47,958 nt of DNA from Candidatus Roslinia caecavium (GTDB taxonomy: Bacteria > Bacillota > Clostridia > Monoglobales > Monoglobaceae), in NCBI GenBank assembly GCA_904419955.1, contig CAJFTO010000021.1, forward strand, positions 1-47,958, given 5' to 3'. Of the stretch, positions 34,700 to 43,880 are shown in pieces. The stretch's first letter is position 1, and the number at the start of each line of letters is the position of its first letter. Made by a program: the position numbers and the translations under genes. A model generated the notes under the pieces. It did no database searches. It was given only the letters and a program-made list of their open reading frames with translations, and was not told the origin of the DNA.

Positions 34700-37600
34700 T
34701 TATACCGTTATCTTTATCGTCTTTATCTCGTACGGCTTCATCTTAAAACTAAGCTTATTCTTATCCGCGCGTATTGCCGCCGCGCCGTCCGATTCGCTTA
34801 GTTCGTTCTCGAGCAGATCGCATTCGACCGCCCTTTTGATAGGCTTATAAAAATCAAGCTCCGCCTCCGCCCTCTTATTCTTATATTCATAGAGGCGAAT
34901 TATAATATCGTCGCCGCGCTCGGCCTTCTTTATTACCTCGACCTGAACGTTATCCGCGTTTACGGACAGGAATTCAAACCGCGGCGGCAATTTACCGTCT
35001 TTAGCGCCGCCTATCGAGTAAAACATAGGCGCGTTTAGGTTATACGCGTACTCTACCGTCTTCGCCTCCCTGAACGTACCCTTATGCGGATACAGCGAGT
35101 ATGTAAACTCGTGCCTCTCCTTGTCGGCTTCCGGGTTCGGATCGATCGCCGACTTAAGCATTGCCAGCTCGATCGCGCCGTCCTTCACGCTGAAACCGTA
35201 TTTGCAATCGTTTAAAAGCGACAACCCGTAGCCGTACTCCGACAGGTCTATCCATTTGTGGGCGCAGACTTCGAACTTAGCCTGATCCCAGGACGTATTA
35301 TTATGAGTCGGACGCTCCAGATTTCCATACTGTATCTCAAACGTCGCCTTATCGCTGTGGATATCCACCGGGAAAGACGCGCGCAGATGCGTCTGTTTTT
35401 CCTTCCAGTCTATCTCGGTCTTAAAGTCGATCCTATCTATGTCGTTATAGAACCAGATCTCCTGCTTGATACGCGAGCTCATATACTCGCGGACGATCTC
35501 TACGACCGCGCAGACCGCTCCCGACTCCTTTATCTTTACGGACGATACGTTATCCACAGGATAAGCTTTTTCTTTATAGTATTCGCTGAGCTCCCACGCC
35601 TCGAAATATTCCGGCTTATCCTCGTAGGCGCTCAGCCTATTTATCCGCGCTCCGTCCGGGATCAGTTCGCGGTCGTTGTTCTTATCAAACAGCGACTCTA
35701 TCTCCATGTTCTCGTCGAATCTTACTCTGAAATACGGAGTCTCTATCTCTCTTTCGGACGAACTTATCTCCGCTCCGCTCGGGGCGGGGCCGTCGCTGAA
35801 CGAAAACGTCTTATAGCCGAAAGCCGGGATGTTTTCCGCGTAAAACGCCGCGTTCCCGTCGGACAGCTTCTGGATCGGATAGCTCTTTCCCTCGTCGTCG
35901 ATGACCGACTCTGCATAATCGGGCGTCTTTGCGATCAAAACGTCGCTTCTTACCTTTCCGCTGTCGTTGAATACGGTGATCCCTTCGCCGTCCAGTTTTA
36001 TATTATCGGATATGGCGCGGATCGCTTTATCGGTCAGACCGCGTATATCGGATATAACCGCCTCGTACTGCTCTTTTGAATCGTCGTAGACCCCTTTTAT
36101 GGACGAACCCGGGATAATATCGTGGAACTGGTTGAGCAGTACTACCTCCCAGGCTTTATTCAGTTCCTTCGCCGGGTAATCCGATCTATCGAGCAGTTTA
36201 TCCCTCGCTATACTCAGATACTCCAAAGAACGCAGCGACATCTCGCATCTGCGGTTATACTTCTTATTCCTCGCCATCGACGTATACGTACCGCGATGAA
36301 ATTCAAGATACAGCTCTCCGACCCATTTGGGAAGGCGCTTCTTATCCTTTACGTTTTTCTCTACGCTCCGCATAAAATCGCGCATTCCGCCCAGTTTCAC
36401 AGCCGGAACCGCGCCGAGTCCGTTTTTAAGCCGCTTCGCGTATTCTATCTGTTCCTTCGTGGGGCCTCCGCCGCCGTCGCCCCAGCCGTAAGAGAGCATG
36501 ACCTCGTTATTTATATCCTTATTCCGATATCTTTGCCACGTTCCCAACACGACGTCCGGACACACGACCGCGTTATAGGTCGCAATATAATACTCCTTAG
36601 CCTGCCCCGGATCCGGCGCGGTATGAAAATACGACAATATCTCCGTTCCGTCTATTCCCTGCCATAGGAACGTGTCGTTCGGCATATGATTTGTATCGTT
36701 CCAGCTTATTTTGGAGGTGACGAAATACTTTATCCCCGCCTTTTTAAGTATCTGCGGCATAGCCGCGCTGTAGCCGAACACGTCGGGCAGCCATAACACC
36801 TCAGACTCCGCGCCGAACTCCTCTTTAAAGAAGCGTTTGCCGAACATCAATTGACGAACCATCGACTCGCCCGAGATAAGATTACAGTCGGCTTCAAGCC
36901 ACATGCCGCCCTCCGGCTCGAACCGTCCTTCCTTGACCCTCTCCTTGATCTGCGAATAAAGCTCCGGGCAGTCCTCTTTAACAAATTTATACAGCTGCGG
37001 CTGACTTGAGGAAAACATATACTCCGGATACCTGTTCATATAATCCAAAGCCGTAGAAAAACTCCTCTGCGCCTTAAGTCTCGTATGCTTAAGCCGCCAA
37101 AGCCAAGCGACGTCTATATGGGTATGCGCGATCGCCCACGCCTTGACGTCGTTATTTCCGTATTTGTTATACAGATTCTCCTCGATGAATCTATTCGCGT
37201 TTGCAACGCTCTCGTCGAATTCTCGGCTGTACGGTCTGCGCAGGTCCAGCATATTAAGAGCGTCGAGCAAAACGCTTTTCATACCGGCGTATCTCCCGTC
37301 GTTTTCATCCATGACCGCAAGCGTCTCATACCCGACAGCGAAGTTATAATAGAGTCTCTCCGCCTCTCTATGGATATTCCCGATCGTAACCCTTAACACG
37401 CACTCGTGTCTCTCTGCTCCCGGCCAGCCTTCAAGCGTCAGATCGTAGCTTTCGCCGAGCTTCGCCTCCTCCGTAAGCAAGATCTCTCTGTGGTTTATAT
37501 CGAGTCCCTGCTTGACCGCGCCGTTTACATAGATGAGATACTGCGGATTCTCCAGCGTAGAACCTTTATAGAAATACGAATCGATCAACAGCGCGAGCGG

Positions 37601-37828
37601 CTTTCCCGAAAGTTCTTCATCTGCCGCCGCGGAAAACTTGAACGTCTTCATCTCGCCGTCCCGTCCCCAAATTTTATCTTTGGGATACGGCGAATATCCG
37701 TCCGTATCCGTAATGTCGCCCGCGCCGCCGTCTCTGTAGTAGATCTCCTCGAGCGGCTTTAAATTATAGTAAATATAACTCCTCAGTTCCTCTTTCATAC
37801 GCGCTAATCTTTGTAGATCGCGAGCCAT
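34700..37828 (-). CDS. GH38 alpha-mannosidase
   Basis: The protein has 1042 residues and no signal peptide, so it acts in the cytoplasm. After an N-terminal sandwich domain (about 1-220) comes the GH38 barrel with metal ligands in HTHID (235-239) and the nucleophile Asp349 in WLPDVFGYS, then the helical middle domain with QFHDIIPGSSI (another metal His-Asp pair) and C-terminal beta domains. It removes alpha-linked mannose from imported N-glycan or mannan fragments. ATG 37828 is preceded by AGAAGGGA; the frame extends to 37921 but without a ribosome binding site. It stands alone between terminators. Confidence 0.95.
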   Translation of the reverse strand: MARDLQRLARMKEELRSYIYYNLKPLEEIYYRDGGAGDITDTDGYSPYPKDKIWGRDGEMKTFKFSAAADEELSGKPLALLIDSYFYKGSTLENPQYLIYVNGAVKQGLDINHREILLTEEAKLGESYDLTLEGWPGAERHECVLRVTIGNIHREAERLYYNFAVGYETLAVMDENDGRYAGMKSVLLDALNMLDLRRPYSREFDESVANANRFIEENLYNKYGNNDVKAWAIAHTHIDVAWLWRLKHTRLKAQRSFSTALDYMNRYPEYMFSSSQPQLYKFVKEDCPELYSQIKERVKEGRFEPEGGMWLEADCNLISGESMVRQLMFGKRFFKEEFGAESEVLWLPDVFGYSAAMPQILKKAGIKYFVTSKISWNDTNHMPNDTFLWQGIDGTEILSYFHTAPDPGQAKEYYIATYNAVVCPDVVLGTWQRYRNKDINNEVMLSYGWGDGGGGPTKEQIEYAKRLKNGLGAVPAVKLGGMRDFMRSVEKNVKDKKRLPKWVGELYLEFHRGTYTSMARNKKYNRRCEMSLRSLEYLSIARDKLLDRSDYPAKELNKAWEVVLLNQFHDIIPGSSIKGVYDDSKEQYEAVISDIRGLTDKAIRAISDNIKLDGEGITVFNDSGKVRSDVLIAKTPDYAESVIDDEGKSYPIQKLSDGNAAFYAENIPAFGYKTFSFSDGPAPSGAEISSSEREIETPYFRVRFDENMEIESLFDKNNDRELIPDGARINRLSAYEDKPEYFEAWELSEYYKEKAYPVDNVSSVKIKESGAVCAVVEIVREYMSSRIKQEIWFYNDIDRIDFKTEIDWKEKQTHLRASFPVDIHSDKATFEIQYGNLERPTHNNTSWDQAKFEVCAHKWIDLSEYGYGLSLLNDCKYGFSVKDGAIELAMLKSAIDPNPEADKERHEFTYSLYPHKGTFREAKTVEYAYNLNAPMFYSIGGAKDGKLPPRFEFLSVNADNVQVEVIKKAERGDDIIIRLYEYKNKRAEAELDFYKPIKRAVECDLLENELSESDGAAAIRADKNKLSFKMKPYEIKTIKITV

Positions 37829-38018
37829 ATCGATCCCTTCTTTCTTTTCCCAAATAATTTTTCCATAACTAACTCTGATATATTTATCTTTAAGCTTCTT
37901 ATAACATATTAATCTGCGCATATCAATATTAAATTTGTCGCAACTTTTTAGGTAAATATGATAAAAACAACCCCCTCGATTTTAAAGTTAAGATCGAGCG
38001 TTATCATTTAAAATTAGC

Positions 38019-38047
38019 TTGTATTATAACCTTCGTTATGGTATAAT
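38019..38047 (+). promoter_or_regulatory. Promoter of the YfcE-type phosphodiesterase gene
   Basis: TTGTAT and TATAAT are separated by 17 bp, with TATGG before the -10. The gene's ATG is 62 bp downstream. Confidence 0.75.
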
Positions 38048-38109
38048 TGCTAAAAATTAGCCGTATGAAACGGTCTTACTAAGAAATAGAATAGCATGGA
38101 GGTAGATAT

Positions 38110-38652
38110 ATGAACATTATGATAGCGTCCGATATACACGGCTCGGAATATTATTGCAAGCTCATGCTGAGCGCCTTTGAGAGAGAGGGCGCGGACAGGC
38201 TGCTCCTGCTCGGCGATATTCTGTACCACGGTCCACGAAACGAACTGCCCAGAGATTACGCCCCGAAAAAGGTGATAGAGCTTCTTAATCCGCTCAAGGA
38301 CAAACTGTTTTGCGTAAGGGGCAACTGCGATACCGAAGTCGATCAGATGGTTCTCGACTTTCCTATAATGGCGGACTACGCGATAATACCCGTAGGCGAT
38401 CGGCTTATATACGCGACGCACGGCCACCATTTTTCCGAAACGGCCCCGCCGCCGCTTTCCAAGGGGGATATCCTTTTAAACGGACACACTCACGTCCCTA
38501 AATTTGTCGAATACGAGGATTATATTTATATGAACCCCGGCTCCGTTTCTATCCCCAAAGAGGACAGCCCTCATTCGTATATGATACTCGACGGCGCCGA
38601 TCTGCAGTGGAAAGACCTCGACGGAAACGTATACATGACAAAAAATATCTAA
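38110..38652 (+). CDS. yfcE: YfcE/MJ0936-type metallophosphodiesterase
   Basis: The protein has 180 residues. Calcineurin-like metal motifs are in order: ASDIHGS (DxH), LLGDILYHG (GD), VRGNCD (GNxD), ATHGHHF (GH) and LNGHTHVP (GHxH). The family hydrolyses phosphodiesters, some on artificial substrates only; the natural substrate is unclear. ATG 38110 follows ATGGAGGTAG. It shares the strand with the following GNAT gene, 103 bp away. Confidence 0.9.
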   Translation: MNIMIASDIHGSEYYCKLMLSAFEREGADRLLLLGDILYHGPRNELPRDYAPKKVIELLNPLKDKLFCVRGNCDTEVDQMVLDFPIMADYAIIPVGDRLIYATHGHHFSETAPPPLSKGDILLNGHTHVPKFVEYEDYIYMNPGSVSIPKEDSPHSYMILDGADLQWKDLDGNVYMTKNI

Positions 38653-38755
38653 ATATTCCGGCGCGGGTTTTTGGGTCTCCCATCCCGCGTCTCCGTATAT
38701 ATGGGGATAATCCGATAAAATTAATCGCGATTTTGATATAAAAGGAGAGAAATAC

Positions 38756-39694
38756 ATGCAGTCAAAAAATGACGTATCGATAAACGGATTAAAACTCGAG
38801 TTTATAAAAGATTACAAGACCGACGATAAGCTTCGGAAAAGTTTAAACCGCATGACGGAGAAAATATTTGGATTCAGCTTTGAAAACTGGTACAAAGCAG
38901 GATACTGGAGCGGCTCCTGCATCCCATATTCGCTCGTAAAGGACGGAGAGATCGTATCGCACGTAACCGTGTCCGAAATCGACTTCATAATAGACGGGAA
39001 GACAAAAAACTGCGTTCAGTTAGGCACGGTAATGACCGATAACCGCTATAGGAACATGGGACTTAGCGCATATCTCTTAAATGAAATCAAAAGAGAATAT
39101 GCAGACAACAGCTTCATGATCTTTCTGTACGCAAGTAAAATGGCGCTGAACTTTTATCCCAAATTCGGGTTTATTAAGAAAGACGAATACAAGGTCGATA
39201 TTCCGATCCCCGCCGACAGGCCGCATACAAAAATAAGGAAGCTGGACATGAGTTACGAAGCCGACCGATCGACTCTGCTTCGGCTCGCAGAAAAACCGTA
39301 TCCGATCCACAGGATGTCCATGCAGAACAATCCCGGGCTTATCGCGTTCTATTCCATGGATTTTTGCAGTGTTATCTCGTTTTCCGACTCGCTGTATTAC
39401 TCCGATGAGGAAGACGCCGCGATCGTTATGGAGACCGGCGACGGCGGCCGAAAGCTGACCGTGTACGACATATATTCGTCAAAAGACGCGGACCCGCTCT
39501 CTCTTGTGGAAAAAACGGCGCCCGAAGGCGTCGACCGCGCCGAACTGCTGTTTACGCCTTTCAACGCGCCGGATACCTATATGAGCAAATATAAAGACGA
39601 GGGCGCGTGGTTCGTTATGCTAAATCCAAACGATCCCGACGGACAAAAGTTTATCGAGAGCAAGCTGATGTGTCCGATACCATCGCATACTTAG
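38756..39694 (+). CDS. GNAT-family N-acetyltransferase (Eis-like, two-domain)
   Basis: The protein has 312 residues. The first half has the acetyl-CoA site VMTDNRYRNMGLSAYLLNEIKREY and later LYASKMALNFYPKFGF, typical of GNAT. The second half (about 150-312) resembles the extra domain of Eis/sterol-carrier-like acetyltransferases. The acceptor is unknown, perhaps an amine antibiotic or peptide. ATG 38756 follows AAAAGGAGAG. A terminator follows at 39711. Confidence 0.85.
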   Translation: MQSKNDVSINGLKLEFIKDYKTDDKLRKSLNRMTEKIFGFSFENWYKAGYWSGSCIPYSLVKDGEIVSHVTVSEIDFIIDGKTKNCVQLGTVMTDNRYRNMGLSAYLLNEIKREYADNSFMIFLYASKMALNFYPKFGFIKKDEYKVDIPIPADRPHTKIRKLDMSYEADRSTLLRLAEKPYPIHRMSMQNNPGLIAFYSMDFCSVISFSDSLYYSDEEDAAIVMETGDGGRKLTVYDIYSSKDADPLSLVEKTAPEGVDRAELLFTPFNAPDTYMSKYKDEGAWFVMLNPNDPDGQKFIESKLMCPIPSHT

Positions 39695-39710
39695 AGTATA
39701 TAATTAATTT

Positions 39711-39748
39711 AAGCGGCCTGATCGTCGTCATGATCAAGCCGCTTTTTA
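39711..39748 (+). terminator. Terminator of the Eis-like GNAT gene
   Basis: AAGCGGC and GCCGCTT with an inner TGATC/GATCA pairing form a long stem followed by TTTTTA. Confidence 0.88.
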
Positions 39749-39754
39749 CGTTTC

Positions 39755-39998
39755 GCGGCCGCTTGGATAGCGCGCCGCGTTTGTATTCGCTGATTATATT
39801 TCCTAACGTTATCTAAAATCGTTCTGACAAAGCGTTCTTCTTCCGCAAAAATTGGTTTTCCACAGTCGATACCCGACGCGCCCCGTGCGTTAATCGTTGA
39901 ATTTACTTTACCTTCGATTTAGCGGTTATTAAAACGTTGTTTTTTAATGAATTAATAATCTCGTTAGCGCTATCGAATACTTCTGCGTCCCGCTTTAT
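39755..39998 (-). pseudogene. Degenerate flavin reductase-family gene fragment
   Basis: On the minus strand, just after the arsC stop, one frame reads DAEVFDSANEIINSLKNNV then LITAKSKVK and a stop. The next frame continues as GKVNSTINARGASGIDCGKP, then IFAEEERFVRTILDN. Together they match the start of small flavin reductase-domain proteins (EIL..LKKGVLLTTKA..GKVN and GIEWGKPIF..RF). There is no start codon, one frameshift, and an internal deletion before the RF motif. A relative of this fold is intact at 44383-45030. Confidence 0.6.
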
Positions 39999-39999
39999 T

Positions 40000-40413
40000 T
40001 TAAAAGCCCCCGTTCAACTTTATAATCGTCTCTCTTAGCTTATGGATATTAACGTCTATCTTCTCTATGATCTCCATAAACTTCTCGTCGCCCTGTCCGG
40101 TCGGATCGTCCAACCCCCAGTTAAGATTCAGCTTATCCGGAACGTACGGACAGACCACGTTACATCCCATCGAAACTACGATATCCGGCTCGGGGATATC
40201 CGAGATCAATTTGGAATATTGGTCTTTTTCCATATCTATGCCGTAGACCCGCTTCATCAGGCGAACCGCGTCCCGGTTGATCTCCGGCTTGGTCTCCGTA
40301 CCCGCGGAGCGACAGTCGCAGATATCGGACAGGTACTTTTTACCCAGCGCCTCCGCTATCTGACTCCGGCATGAGTTATGGACGCAGATAAAAGCTACTT
40401 TTGTTTTGTTCAT
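40000..40413 (-). CDS. arsC: Arsenate reductase, low-molecular-weight phosphatase type
   Basis: The protein has 137 residues. FICVHNSCRSQIAEAL contains the C-x5-R phosphate loop; Cys-containing VSMGCNVVCPYVP and LDDPTGQGDEKF are the conserved redox-loop and Asp-Pro motifs of thioredoxin-coupled ArsC. It reduces arsenate to arsenite for export. No ArsR or Acr3 neighbour is seen; the SLC13/ArsB-like permease at 42495 might be the exporter partner. ATG 40413 follows GGAGAATC. Confidence 0.9.
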   Translation of the reverse strand: MNKTKVAFICVHNSCRSQIAEALGKKYLSDICDCRSAGTETKPEINRDAVRLMKRVYGIDMEKDQYSKLISDIPEPDIVVSMGCNVVCPYVPDKLNLNWGLDDPTGQGDEKFMEIIEKIDVNIHKLRETIIKLNGGF

Positions 40414-40459
40414 CGTGATTCTCCATTCCGTAATTATAAATTCATTAACGCGCTAATTT

Positions 40460-40980
40460 TCAGCGCTTATAAAAATATATATCATATTTTCCCGACTGTT
40501 TTGTGTTTTCATATATTTTTGTATCAAGTCCGCCAATTTCAAAACCGCAGGCTAAATAAAACAAGCAAGCGTTCAGATTGTTATTCTGGCCGACAGTATA
40601 TAAACCCGCGTACCCATTCTCCACGGCATATTGATAGGACGTCTTAATTAGCCGTTTACCGACGCCCTTACCGCGCATTTTACGTTTGACCTTCAAGTCG
40701 CATAAAAAAGACAGGGATTGAATACTGGAGTCAATATCGCTAATCCAATGCAATCATCTCAATCATACGCTCCGATAAAAACATAGTTTTTCATTTCGTA
40801 ATAATTATAGTTTTCGTCGGGGAATGTCATTTCTTCAATCTGTTCAGCGGGCGATAGCTTTTCTGTATGTTCCCATCCGTCTCCATTATAGGTAACAACC
40901 ATTCGACCCCTAATGGGAAAAGGTTCGTTGGGAATATTTATGTCCGCGGCGTGTTCTTCATCAATAAATCTAATTTTCAA
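40460..40980 (-). pseudogene. GNAT acetyltransferase (streptothricin-acetyltransferase-like), inactivated
   Basis: A first frame from ATG 40980 gives MKIRFIDEEHAADINIPNEP to FIGAYD and stops at TGA (40759-40761). The same frame then continues DDCIGLAI before losing register, and the other frame gives DSSIQSLSFLCDLKVK, then RKMRGKGVGKRLI and the family end KYDIYFYKR at 40460. Joined, they make one acetyltransferase of about 170 residues with one nonsense codon and one frameshift near 40733. The acetyl-CoA loop RKMRGKGVGK is intact, so inactivation seems recent. TGA ends several intact genes here, so recoding is unlikely. Confidence 0.85.
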
Positions 40981-41004
40981 TCTTACACCTCATTAAATTC
41001 CAAT

Positions 41005-41415
41005 TTATAAATCCTTTTCTTCGTAAGGCTTATCCCATGAACCTATCTCAATCAGATTACCTTCGGGATCGGCAATATAACAAGTTCTCTGTCCCCAAGG
41101 TTCAAGTTTTGGCTCCAGTATAGGTGTAGCGCCATTTTCCACAGCTTTTCTAAACGCGGCGTCAACTTCGTCAAACGTATCGACATATAGAGCTACTTCA
41201 AAATGTCCGTTTAAACCTTTAATGTACTCATATCTGCGGCTCGTCATCTTTTCAAAGTCTTTTCTTCCATATAGTAGAAACAAAACGCCGTCTTTCACAA
41301 GATAAACATTCGACGTATCTTCCGCCTCTTTAATCTCAAAGCCAAGAACGTCTCTGTAAAAACGAATCGTTCTCGCCATGTCATTAACAAACAATCCAAA
41401 ACCGTCTAATCTCAT
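41005..41415 (-). CDS. VOC-family (glyoxalase/bleomycin-resistance type) protein
   Basis: The protein has 136 residues. MRLDGFGLFVNDMARTIRFY opens the first beta-alpha-beta-beta-beta unit; the second ends with CYIADPEGNLIEIGS, the usual metal Glu region. Such proteins are metal-dependent isomerases, dioxygenases or drug-binding resistance proteins; no more exact role can be given. It lies between two acetyltransferase genes. The ORF is more AT-rich than the surroundings at 34-39 kb. ATG 41415 is preceded by GGAGGTAAGAGG. Confidence 0.85.
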   Translation of the reverse strand: MRLDGFGLFVNDMARTIRFYRDVLGFEIKEAEDTSNVYLVKDGVLFLLYGRKDFEKMTSRRYEYIKGLNGHFEVALYVDTFDEVDAAFRKAVENGATPILEPKLEPWGQRTCYIADPEGNLIEIGSWDKPYEEKDL

Positions 41416-41449
41416 TTTACCTCTTACCTCCGCAAATTCCGATTTGTCA

Positions 41450-41911
41450 TTATAGAAAAAGTTCCATTTCGTTATTCTTTTCGGAAAAGCCCTTTTCCGT
41501 ATATAAGCGTTCCCCCGGTTCGCTGTAATTTAGCCATAACCTTCTTATCTTATTTTTACGACTATATTCAATAATGGTATCTAAAATTTGATTCGCATAC
41601 CCACGCTTTCTGAATTGTGGAGCAGTGTATATATTCAATATATAACCCTCGAGCCCACTTAAATTTTCATTATACGGAATACGGGTAAACAGACACAAAG
41701 AACCGATCGCAGCCAGTTTGCCCTTTTGGAATATTCCCCAACTTATTAAATCCTTATTTATATGCGACAAAAAATATTGTTTAGTCGCCAATTTAAGTTC
41801 AGAAGTATCCATATTTTGAGAAACTTCGCCCAATTCTTCAAACAACTCTTTTCTCAAAAGCCAAAAATCATCTGCAAATTTTTCATCAAGTTGTAAAATA
41901 TTATTCTCCAT
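41450..41911 (-). CDS. GNAT-family N-acetyltransferase
   Basis: The protein has 153 residues from ATG 41911 (GGGAGAA about 10 nt upstream; the frame extends to TTG 41929). ILNIYTAPQFRKRGYANQIL is the acetyl-CoA-binding loop, and the end AGERLYTEKGF-like motif GERLYTEKGFSEKNNEMEL closes the fold. Acceptor unknown. Markedly AT-rich with AAA/TTA/ATA codons, unlike the housekeeping genes, which suggests transfer. Confidence 0.85.
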   Translation of the reverse strand: MENNILQLDEKFADDFWLLRKELFEELGEVSQNMDTSELKLATKQYFLSHINKDLISWGIFQKGKLAAIGSLCLFTRIPYNENLSGLEGYILNIYTAPQFRKRGYANQILDTIIEYSRKNKIRRLWLNYSEPGERLYTEKGFSEKNNEMELFL

Positions 41912-41948
41912 GTTACAAAATTCTCCCAACAGATCCCGATTTGCTATT

Positions 41949-42281
41949 TCATCCTTTCAAATTCTCCAAAGCGGACGGGTTATTTGCAATAATCGACCCA
42001 ACAGTCGAGCACGTCTCCAATTCCGGACAGTCGCCGCAAGTGGAAACGCCCTTTTTCATCGCGCATTTCCTGATCTCGCACATATTTTCGCAAAATACAG
42101 TCTTAGCGCCGTCCGCGCGGCAGCCCTCGCAGTTGATATGTTCGGGCAGAATAGGGGCGTTGTTCAACTCCGCCCATAGTTTCGCCGTTTTCTCGCGCAG
42201 CGCTTGATCGCCGCTGATAGTCGCGATATATGCGTCGCATTTCTTGCAATCGAGTCCGCAGTATCCAATTATTTCTTTCAT
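41949..42281 (-). CDS. DUF3795-family cysteine-rich protein
   Basis: The protein has 110 residues with about twelve cysteines. IIGYCGLDCKKCDAYIAT at the start, INCEGCRADG and CGDCPELETC match the DUF3795 pattern; the cysteines probably bind zinc or a cluster. Function unknown. ATG 42281 overlaps the stop of the DUF6440 gene by ATGA, so the two are translationally coupled, and GGGAGG lies within the end of that gene. Confidence 0.85.
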   Translation of the reverse strand: MKEIIGYCGLDCKKCDAYIATISGDQALREKTAKLWAELNNAPILPEHINCEGCRADGAKTVFCENMCEIRKCAMKKGVSTCGDCPELETCSTVGSIIANNPSALENLKG

Positions 42282-42469
42282 TGTCGTCTACCTCCCTCAA
42301 GTTCTTGTTTCGTTACTACAGGTTTTCCGTCCTTGTCGAGCAGGGGCGTAAAACCCGCCGCGTTTCCGTTTCTGTGAAATACGTAATTTACGCCTGTTTC
42401 GGTATCGGCCCGGCTCTCTGTCGCGTCGGGATCCAAAACGCTTATAAATATCGATACGTCTAAAAGCAT
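42278..42469 (-). CDS. DUF6440-like small protein
   Basis: The protein has 63 residues. The second half, ETGVNYVFHRNGNAAGFTPL followed by LDKDGKPVV, is the characteristic core of the DUF6440 family. The N-terminus MLLDVSIFISVLDPDATESR is less typical, and the ribosome binding site before ATG 42469 is weak, so a 5'-truncated gene is possible. Coupled to DUF3795 through a 4-nt overlap. Function unknown. Confidence 0.65.
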   Translation of the reverse strand: MLLDVSIFISVLDPDATESRADTETGVNYVFHRNGNAAGFTPLLDKDGKPVVTKQELEGGRRQ

Positions 42470-42494
42470 AGCGCCGGCGCCTAATGCTAAATCC

Positions 42495-43622
42495 TCAATA
42501 CAATATCATATTAAGCGCGCACAGCGCCGCCAGGAACGCGATATTAAGCGCAGTGAATACAAGCATGTATTTGCCTTTATTCGCGCTCTCGGACCTCGCG
42601 TAGATCTTGTAAGATATAAGGCTCGCCATCGAGGCAATGAGCGTGCCGAGCCCGCCGACGTTTACCCCTTTCAGTATCTCCGCGTAATTATCTGTAAATC
42701 CGCTGATCAGGAGCGCCGCGGGCACGTTGCTTATTATCTGGCTTGCTCCGACGGATACCGCGAACGGATACGAATCCGCAAGCGACGAGACAAAGCCGTA
42801 TACCGCGGGGATCCTCGCAAGGTTTCCCACAAGGACGAAGAGCGCCGCAAAAGTCAGGAGCAGTCCGTAATCGATCCGCGCGAATATACGCCTGTCAAAC
42901 AGAGCCAGACCGACGACGACCGCGGCGAGCGCGCAGTGGTGCGGTATCAGCTTTAAAACCGCGCCGAGGCATATAACGAAGAGCGCTATGTACAACCCTA
43001 ATCTCTTTCGGCTGATCGCCGGATATATTTCCTTCCGTTTCGGCAGCTCCACAGGTTCCTTCTTCACAAACACGAACGAAGCGCACAGCAATACGAAGGA
43101 AAGCAGAGTAAACGGCAGCATGACCGAAACAAATTCGGCCATTCCCATTCCCGATACCGAGTACAGGTACAGGTTCTGCGGATTTCCAGGCGGAATGAGC
43201 ATACTGCCGAGGTTCGCCGCTATCGTCTGAAGCGCTACCGTTATCAGCGCCTGTTTTTGCCTGCCGCACATCTTAAACAACTCGACGGCGAACGGTACAA
43301 ACGTTATAAGCGCAACGTCGTTTGTCACAAACATGCTCAAGAAAAAGCAGAGCATAACCAGCGCCGCCGCAAGCTGGACGGTATTGCTCGTCTTGGCAAG
43401 CAGAACCCCTCCTATCCGGCGAAACACAAACATGCTCTGGAATCCCGCCATTACCGCCATCAGCGAAAACAGCAACGAAATAGTTTTTAGATCGATATAA
43501 CTTGAATACTCGGCGTCCGGCGGTACAAAAAAACAGGAGACGACCGCAAGCGCCGCCGAAATAACGAGCACGCTTTCGGATTTTATAAACCCAATTACGT
43601 TTTTCATATTTGTTGTTTCCAT
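42495..43622 (-). CDS. SLC13/ArsB-like anion permease
   Basis: The protein has 375 residues and about ten transmembrane segments. FVTNDVALITFVPFAVEL and LGSMLIPPGNPQNLYLY are the two characteristic loops of the citrate-transporter/ArsB superfamily, with a repeat later at SQIISNVPAALLISGF. It carries an anion such as a dicarboxylate or arsenite. With arsC 2 kb away an arsenite role is possible but not shown. ATG 43622 is weakly supported; Met6 is an alternative start. The 258-bp upstream gap has no recognised gene. Confidence 0.82.
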   Translation of the reverse strand: METTNMKNVIGFIKSESVLVISAALAVVSCFFVPPDAEYSSYIDLKTISLLFSLMAVMAGFQSMFVFRRIGGVLLAKTSNTVQLAAALVMLCFFLSMFVTNDVALITFVPFAVELFKMCGRQKQALITVALQTIAANLGSMLIPPGNPQNLYLYSVSGMGMAEFVSVMLPFTLLSFVLLCASFVFVKKEPVELPKRKEIYPAISRKRLGLYIALFVICLGAVLKLIPHHCALAAVVVGLALFDRRIFARIDYGLLLTFAALFVLVGNLARIPAVYGFVSSLADSYPFAVSVGASQIISNVPAALLISGFTDNYAEILKGVNVGGLGTLIASMASLISYKIYARSESANKGKYMLVFTALNIAFLAALCALNMILY

Positions 43623-43880
43623 AGTTTTCAGTTCATTCCATTTTCAATATATTTTATCTATCTCTGTAAACAGCCCGGCGAGCGATAGCGCCTGTTTTGG
43701 GCTTTGATTGGCGGATAAGGGCGGCGTTACGAATTTATAAGCGTCATCGCAGCGATAATTTATATTTTTGCATTTCGGATCCCCGCGCGGTATTGCGATA
43801 AGATTTTGTCGTCGTTGTCTCAGCCCGTATCGGTCGCAAAAAATCGGCGATTTCGCATTTTATATTATTCGCTCCGTAGT

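Noticed and set aside
39915..39955. A further copy of the AAAACGTTGTTTTT repeat core
   Set aside because: The sequence here is explained as codons of the flavin reductase remnant on the minus strand (NSLKNNVLIT), and the flanking blocks of copies A and C are absent.
40725..40765. UGA recoding or programmed frameshift in the GNAT gene
   Set aside because: No slippery heptamer or SECIS-like hairpin is evident and a second lesion is present, so inactivation is the simpler reading.
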